Shown: positions 60,687-64,000 of the stretch, one piece after another
Position numbering within the stretch: position 1 is the stretch's first letter
Layout of the letters: every line of letters begins with the position of its first letter
Translations under genes and position numbers: made by a program
Source: Polyangium spumosum
Lineage (GTDB): Bacteria > Myxococcota_A > Polyangia > Polyangiales > Polyangiaceae
Assembly (NCBI RefSeq): GCF_009649845.1
Contig: NZ_WJIE01000006.1
Location: 310,001-374,000 of the forward strand
DNA length: 64,000 bases
Reading direction: 5' to 3'
The notes under the pieces: model-generated
What the model was told of the DNA's origin: nothing
Databases searched by the model: none
The model's input: the letters and a program-made list of their open reading frames with translations, nothing else

Positions 60687-61706
60687 TTACGGGGCCTTGT
60701 TCACCTGGGAAATCCAGTATTCCATGGTGGTGATGCTGCAGCCGTGGTTGATCATGCCCTGGCCGAGGCCGAGCGCTTCGATGATCTGCTCGCAGGAGCA
60801 GCCGCGGGTGTCCTGGAGCGTGTAAATGCGCGGCGCCGGCTGGCCCTTCATGCCGCCCGTGTCGAAGACGTCGTCGCCATCGACGAGGGCGTAGCGGTTG
60901 TACCAGAGCGTGACGGCAGGCACGTACAGCTCCGGGACGTGCGTGTACTTGCAGACGTCGTCCTGGTCGCAGATGGAATCGAGGTCCCGGTCGATGCAAT
61001 CACACGGATCGCCGTACCCGTCGCCGTCGCCGTCGATCTGGCCCGCGTTCGGGTGCTCCGGGCAATTGTCGTCGATATCGCAGACGCCATCGTCGTCCAG
61101 GTCCGCGCAAGGAGGCGGGGGCGGCGGGACCGGAGGCGGGGGCGGCGGTGGCGGGGGCGTCGTCGTCGAGGCCGTGTCACAAGCGTCGCCGAGGCCGTCG
61201 CCGTCGGTGTCCGTCTGGTCCGCGTTTCCCCAGTGGGGGCAGTTATCGTCGGCGTCGCAGATCTTGTCGCCGTCGATATCGTCACAGTTCGAGTCGCAGG
61301 CGTCGCCGAGGCCGTCGCCGTCGGTGTCCTTCTGGTCCCAGTTCCCCCAGTGGGGGCAGTTGTCGTCGAGGTCGCAGACCTCGTCGCCGTCGATGTCGGG
61401 GCACTCGTCGGCGTCGCAGATGCCGTTCGAATCGGCGTCGGGGCATGCCCAATCACAGGCGTCGCCGAGGCCGTCGCCGTCGGTGTCCTTCTGGTCCGGA
61501 TTCTCGTGATCCGGGCAATTGTCGCCGATGTCGCAGATTCCATCGAGGTCGCGGTCGGGGCAGGTCGGCGGCGGCAGCGTCGGCGGCGCAATCAAGTGAT
61601 CCTGGGACGTCTCCACGTCGTCGTGGCTCCCGAGATCCACGCAACCGGCGAGGATCATCGCCGCGAAAAACCCTGTCGCGTAATTGAAGCCAGTTTTTCG
61701 AATCAT
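60687..61706 (-). CDS. Larger thrombospondin type 3-repeat lipoprotein
   Basis: A 339-residue lipoprotein (lipobox MILAGCVDL). Six or more TSP3-like calcium-binding modules follow, such as DRDLDGICDIGDNC and TDGDGLGDACD, repeated with near-identical DNA. A stretch of prolines separates two blocks. The C-terminal domain (TRGCSCEQIIEALGLGQG ... HGCSITTMEYW) matches that of the neighbouring gene. Start ATG 61706; ATG 61715 is possible. Likely an extracellular, calcium-stabilised spacer presenting the C-terminal domain. Confidence 0.87.
   Translation of the reverse strand: MIRKTGFNYATGFFAAMILAGCVDLGSHDDVETSQDHLIAPPTLPPPTCPDRDLDGICDIGDNCPDHENPDQKDTDGDGLGDACDWACPDADSNGICDADECPDIDGDEVCDLDDNCPHWGNWDQKDTDGDGLGDACDSNCDDIDGDKICDADDNCPHWGNADQTDTDGDGLGDACDTASTTTPPPPPPPPPVPPPPPPCADLDDDGVCDIDDNCPEHPNAGQIDGDGDGYGDPCDCIDRDLDSICDQDDVCKYTHVPELYVPAVTLWYNRYALVDGDDVFDTGGMKGQPAPRIYTLQDTRGCSCEQIIEALGLGQGMINHGCSITTMEYWISQVNKAP
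61180..61500. repeat. Internal DNA repeats encoding TSP3 modules
   Basis: A near-identical ~35-bp segment (GGCGTCGCCGAGGCCGTCGC and its continuation) occurs near 61185, 61300 and 61460, about 110-160 bp apart. It encodes DGDGLGDACD. Such repeats can expand or contract by recombination. Confidence 0.6.
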
Positions 61707-62082
61707 GGAAACCATACCTCGCTTCCGTGGGACGATGGCCATGGGCGGGACGGAGCCGCGCCGTGCGTGACGGCACGCTCCCTTGCACGAGCGCTTCGGG
61801 ACGCCGAGACCGAGCGGCTCGCATCGGCGGAGGTTCGGCGCAATCGTACGCGGATTCCCCGCGCGTACGCGCGTCCGTGACGGTCCGGGCCGCCGAGCCC
61901 GCGTCAATTCATATCCATACTATCTAGCCCGAGAAGCTCGTCTTTCAAGCCGATTCCGCGGTCAGCAAGGCCGCGTCATTGCGGCGAATATCCAGGCGAC
62001 GAGGAGACCTGGAGACCCGGCCTTGCGCGAATAGGCCGGATGGGGCGAGCCACGTCTCCGAGGAGCGCCCCGGACGTCGCCG
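61707..62082. other. 376-bp region without gene
   Basis: Between the TSP3 lipoprotein gene start and the stop of the NDH-2-like gene. Contains GCGCGTACGCGCG near 61857-61870, otherwise no recognised feature. Confidence 0.4.
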
Positions 62083-63435
62083 TCAGGGCGCCCTTTCGGC
62101 GCTCTCTGCCTCCACGGAGGGGCGCAAAGACGGCACGGGCCCGTCGGGCGCGGCGGCGAGGAGGAGCCCGGGCTCGACGCCGGTATGCGTGGTGATGAGC
62201 CGCGCGCCGCGCTTCCACGTGAAGTATTGCCAGATCCAGTTGAACATGACGAGGAATCGGTTCTTGAAGCCGATCAAGAAGAAGACGTGGACGGCCATCC
62301 ACGCGAGCCAGGCGACGAAACCCGCGAGCTCGAGCTTGCCCATCATCGCAATGGCGCGCTTGCGGCCGACCGTGGCCATCGCGCCCTTGTCGAGGTACAC
62401 GAAGGGCTGGCGTGGCTTGCCCCGGATCTCGTCGCGAACGACGCGCGCGACGTACTGGCCCTGCTGGATGGCCGCAGGGCAGAGGCCCGGGACCTCGACG
62501 CCATTCTTGTCACGACAGGCGGCCATGTCGCCAATGGCGAAGACCTCGGGGTGGCCGGGGAGGGAGCAATCGGAGGAGACCTTGACCCGGCCGCCCCGGT
62601 CGAGCTCGACGCCGAGCGCCTTCGAGAGCTTCGTGCCGCGGACGCCCGCGGCCCACACGACGGTCGCCGCGTCGATGCGCTCGCCGTCGCCGAACGCGAT
62701 ACCATCGTCGTCGATCCGCGCGACGGGCCGGCCCTTCTCCACGGCGACGCCGAGCGAGGCGAGCTGGGCCTCGGCGCGATGGGCGAGGTCCTCGGGGAAC
62801 GCCGCGAGGATCCGGGGCCCGGCCTCGACGAGGACGACGCGCGCCTGGGAAGGGTCGATGGCGCGGAAATCCTTGGAGAGGACGTGCGTGGCGAGCTCGG
62901 AGAAGGCGCCGGCCATCTCGACGCCCGTGGGGCCGCCGCCGATGACGACGAACGTGAGCAATCGCCTGCGCGCCTCGGGGTCGGTCGTGCGCTCGGCGCT
63001 TTCGAAGGCGAGGAGCATTCGCTCACGAATGCGGAGCGCCTCGTCGAGCGTCTTCAAGCCGAGCGCGTGGGTGGCCCACTCGTCGTGGCCAAAAAAATTG
63101 TGCGTCGCCCCGACGGCGAGGACGAGGTAATCGTACCGGAGCTCGCCCTTGTCGAGCAAAAGCCGTTTTCCAGGGAGGTCGACGCCCTTCGCCTCCGCGA
63201 GCAAGACCCGGACGTTCCGCTGGCGCGAGAAGACCGAGCGGATGGGGACCGCGATGTCGGCCGGCGAGAGGCCCGCGGTCGCGACCTGGTAGAGCAAGGG
63301 CTGGAAGAGGTGATGGTTGGTCCGATCGACGAGCGTGACCCGCACGGGCGCGCCCGCGAGCGACATGGCGGCGTTGAGCCCGCCGAATCCACCACCGACG
63401 ATCACCACATGCGGCACGTCTTTGCGATCGGCCAT
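62083..63435 (-). CDS. Type II NADH dehydrogenase-like flavoprotein
   Basis: A 450-residue FAD-dependent oxidoreductase of the NDH-2 family. The FAD-binding motif VVIVGGGFGGLNAAMSL is at residues 9-25, the NADH-binding VVIGGGPTGVEMAG near 175, and the second FAD segment VFAIGDMAACRDKNG near 310. The C-terminal ~100 residues carry hydrophobic segments (ELAGFVAWLAWMAVHVFFLIGF) that anchor the protein to the membrane. It should pass electrons from NADH to quinone without pumping protons. ATG 63433-63435. Confidence 0.93.
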   Translation of the reverse strand: MADRKDVPHVVIVGGGFGGLNAAMSLAGAPVRVTLVDRTNHHLFQPLLYQVATAGLSPADIAVPIRSVFSRQRNVRVLLAEAKGVDLPGKRLLLDKGELRYDYLVLAVGATHNFFGHDEWATHALGLKTLDEALRIRERMLLAFESAERTTDPEARRRLLTFVVIGGGPTGVEMAGAFSELATHVLSKDFRAIDPSQARVVLVEAGPRILAAFPEDLAHRAEAQLASLGVAVEKGRPVARIDDDGIAFGDGERIDAATVVWAAGVRGTKLSKALGVELDRGGRVKVSSDCSLPGHPEVFAIGDMAACRDKNGVEVPGLCPAAIQQGQYVARVVRDEIRGKPRQPFVYLDKGAMATVGRKRAIAMMGKLELAGFVAWLAWMAVHVFFLIGFKNRFLVMFNWIWQYFTWKRGARLITTHTGVEPGLLLAAAPDGPVPSLRPSVEAESAERAP

Positions 63436-63638
63436 GCGCCACCTCCCAGGCTGCCCGGAGGAAGTAGACCCCGGGCGCGCCGCGAAACGAAAGTCTTTTC
63501 GTATACTCCGTAGGGAAGGGGACACGCGGAGGCGAGGGGCCGCGCGAAGGCGCGGAGGTGATGGGCGGCGTGCGATTCATGACTTAAGATTCTCCCCCAC
63601 CGGAGCTCCGCGGCCGATCGGGAGGCGACGATCCTGTC

Positions 63639-64000
63639 ATGATCAAGAAAACACGAAAGGAAAGTCGTGTGTCGGGGAGCGCGGTCGGCGCGCGACCGGA
63701 GCGGCGCGCGGCGGCGGCCGAAGGGGCGGTGGGCTGGACGTTCCTGACGAACCACGCGCACGTGCTGTTCTGCCTGGCGGAGGACCCGGAGGTGCGGCTG
63801 CGGGACGTGGCCGATCGGGTCGGGATCACCGAGCGCGCCGTGCAGCGGATCGTGACGGACCTGGAAGAGGAGGGGTTCGTGTCGCGATCACGCGTGGGGC
63901 GGCGGAACCTCTACGAGGTGCACCCGGAGAAGCCGCTGCGGCACCCGATCGAGGCGCACCGCGACGTCAAGGCGCTCCTGTCGCTGATCCTCCGAGGCCG
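63639..64000 (+). CDS. Winged-helix transcriptional regulator, partial
   Basis: From ATG 63639 the frame is open to the window edge (120 codons). The protein has a disordered, basic N-terminus, then [40 protein letters not shown] and [19 protein letters not shown], a winged HTH typical of ArsR/MarR-like regulators. GTG at 63669 is another possible start. The C-terminal part is missing. It is divergent from the NDH-2 gene, which it may regulate, but nothing in the sequence shows this. Confidence 0.82.
   Translation, partial: MIKKTRKESRVSGSAVGARPERRAAAAEGAVGWTFLTNHAHVLFCLAEDPEVRLRDVADRVGITERAVQRIVTDLEEEGFVSRSRVGRRNLYEVHPEKPLRHPIEAHRDVKALLSLILRG

Noticed and set aside
60687-61500. Spaced repeats that might suggest a CRISPR array
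   Set aside because: The repeats lie in frame in a coding sequence and encode TSP3 calcium-binding modules; spacing is irregular and no cas genes are nearby.

Overview
The window is high-GC bacterial DNA with the marks of a myxobacterium of the Polyangiales/Sorangiineae type. It has many lipoproteins with long Pro/Ala/Gly linkers, thrombospondin-type-3 calcium-repeat lipoproteins, an ECF-like sigma factor carrying a membrane-anchored C-terminal extension, a sigma-54-type promoter with paired upstream activator sites, and a pilin-like module in a lipoprotein. No rRNA, CRISPR array or classical insertion sequence was seen. The assignment is inference from gene content, not from a marker gene.

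Layout. (1) 1-5.1 kb is ordinary chromosome: a cyclic-nucleotide-binding protein (cut by the left edge), a GNAT acetyltransferase, then a coupled operon of rpe, a putative metallopeptidase lipoprotein and a cysteine-synthase-family enzyme, facing an amidohydrolase. (2) At 5122-5208 lies a complete tRNA-Ser(UGA). Its 3' 59 bp are repeated exactly at 25418-25476. Just inside both copies lie paired ATCTCGGCA-type repeats, 84-91 bp from the core. These are the ends of a ~20.3 kb integrative element. It carries a tyrosine integrase with a helix-turn-helix (excisionase-like) gene, an XRE/ImmA switch with an 18-bp palindromic operator, and a replication operon of small HTH protein, CHC2/TOPRIM primase, and an unusual fusion of an AAA+ helicase-like domain with a family A DNA polymerase. 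Its cargo is a cytosolic trypsin-like protease, a DUF1883 protein, two sigma-like factors, Cys-rich lipoproteins, and a three-gene TIGR04255/HTH/unknown cassette beside attR. No capsid or conjugation genes are visible.

(3) 25.5-31.7 kb ends at a third, diverged tRNA-Ser 3' fragment (31626-31684) and looks like an older tandem island without its own integrase. It holds an accessory/toxin/immunity-like gene trio, a broken DUF4041 gene and an AAA-ATPase/PD-(D/E)XK protein.

(4) 31.7-64 kb is chromosome again. It contains a SAM methyltransferase, a PhoX phosphatase with a diheme cytochrome c lipoprotein, a TolB-like propeller, a modular peptidoglycan amidase, and a lipoprotein ending in a type IV pilin-like module. 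It continues with purL-purQ, a lipoprotein with a predicted sigma-54 promoter, and a five-gene SWIM / HEAT / MoxR ATPase / DUF5682 / vWA operon. The remainder is a dCMP deaminase, a beta-helix lipoprotein, a PAS-HisKA-receiver protein lacking the kinase ATPase domain, a NUDIX hydrolase, two related TSP3 lipoproteins, a type II NADH dehydrogenase-like flavoprotein, and a winged-helix regulator cut by the right edge.

The strongest candidates for something not well described are the helicase-polymerase fusion with its replication module, the attR-proximal three-gene cassette, the SWIM/HEAT/MoxR/DUF5682/vWA operon and the pilin-containing lipoprotein. All functions are read from the sequence by eye; no database search was run.
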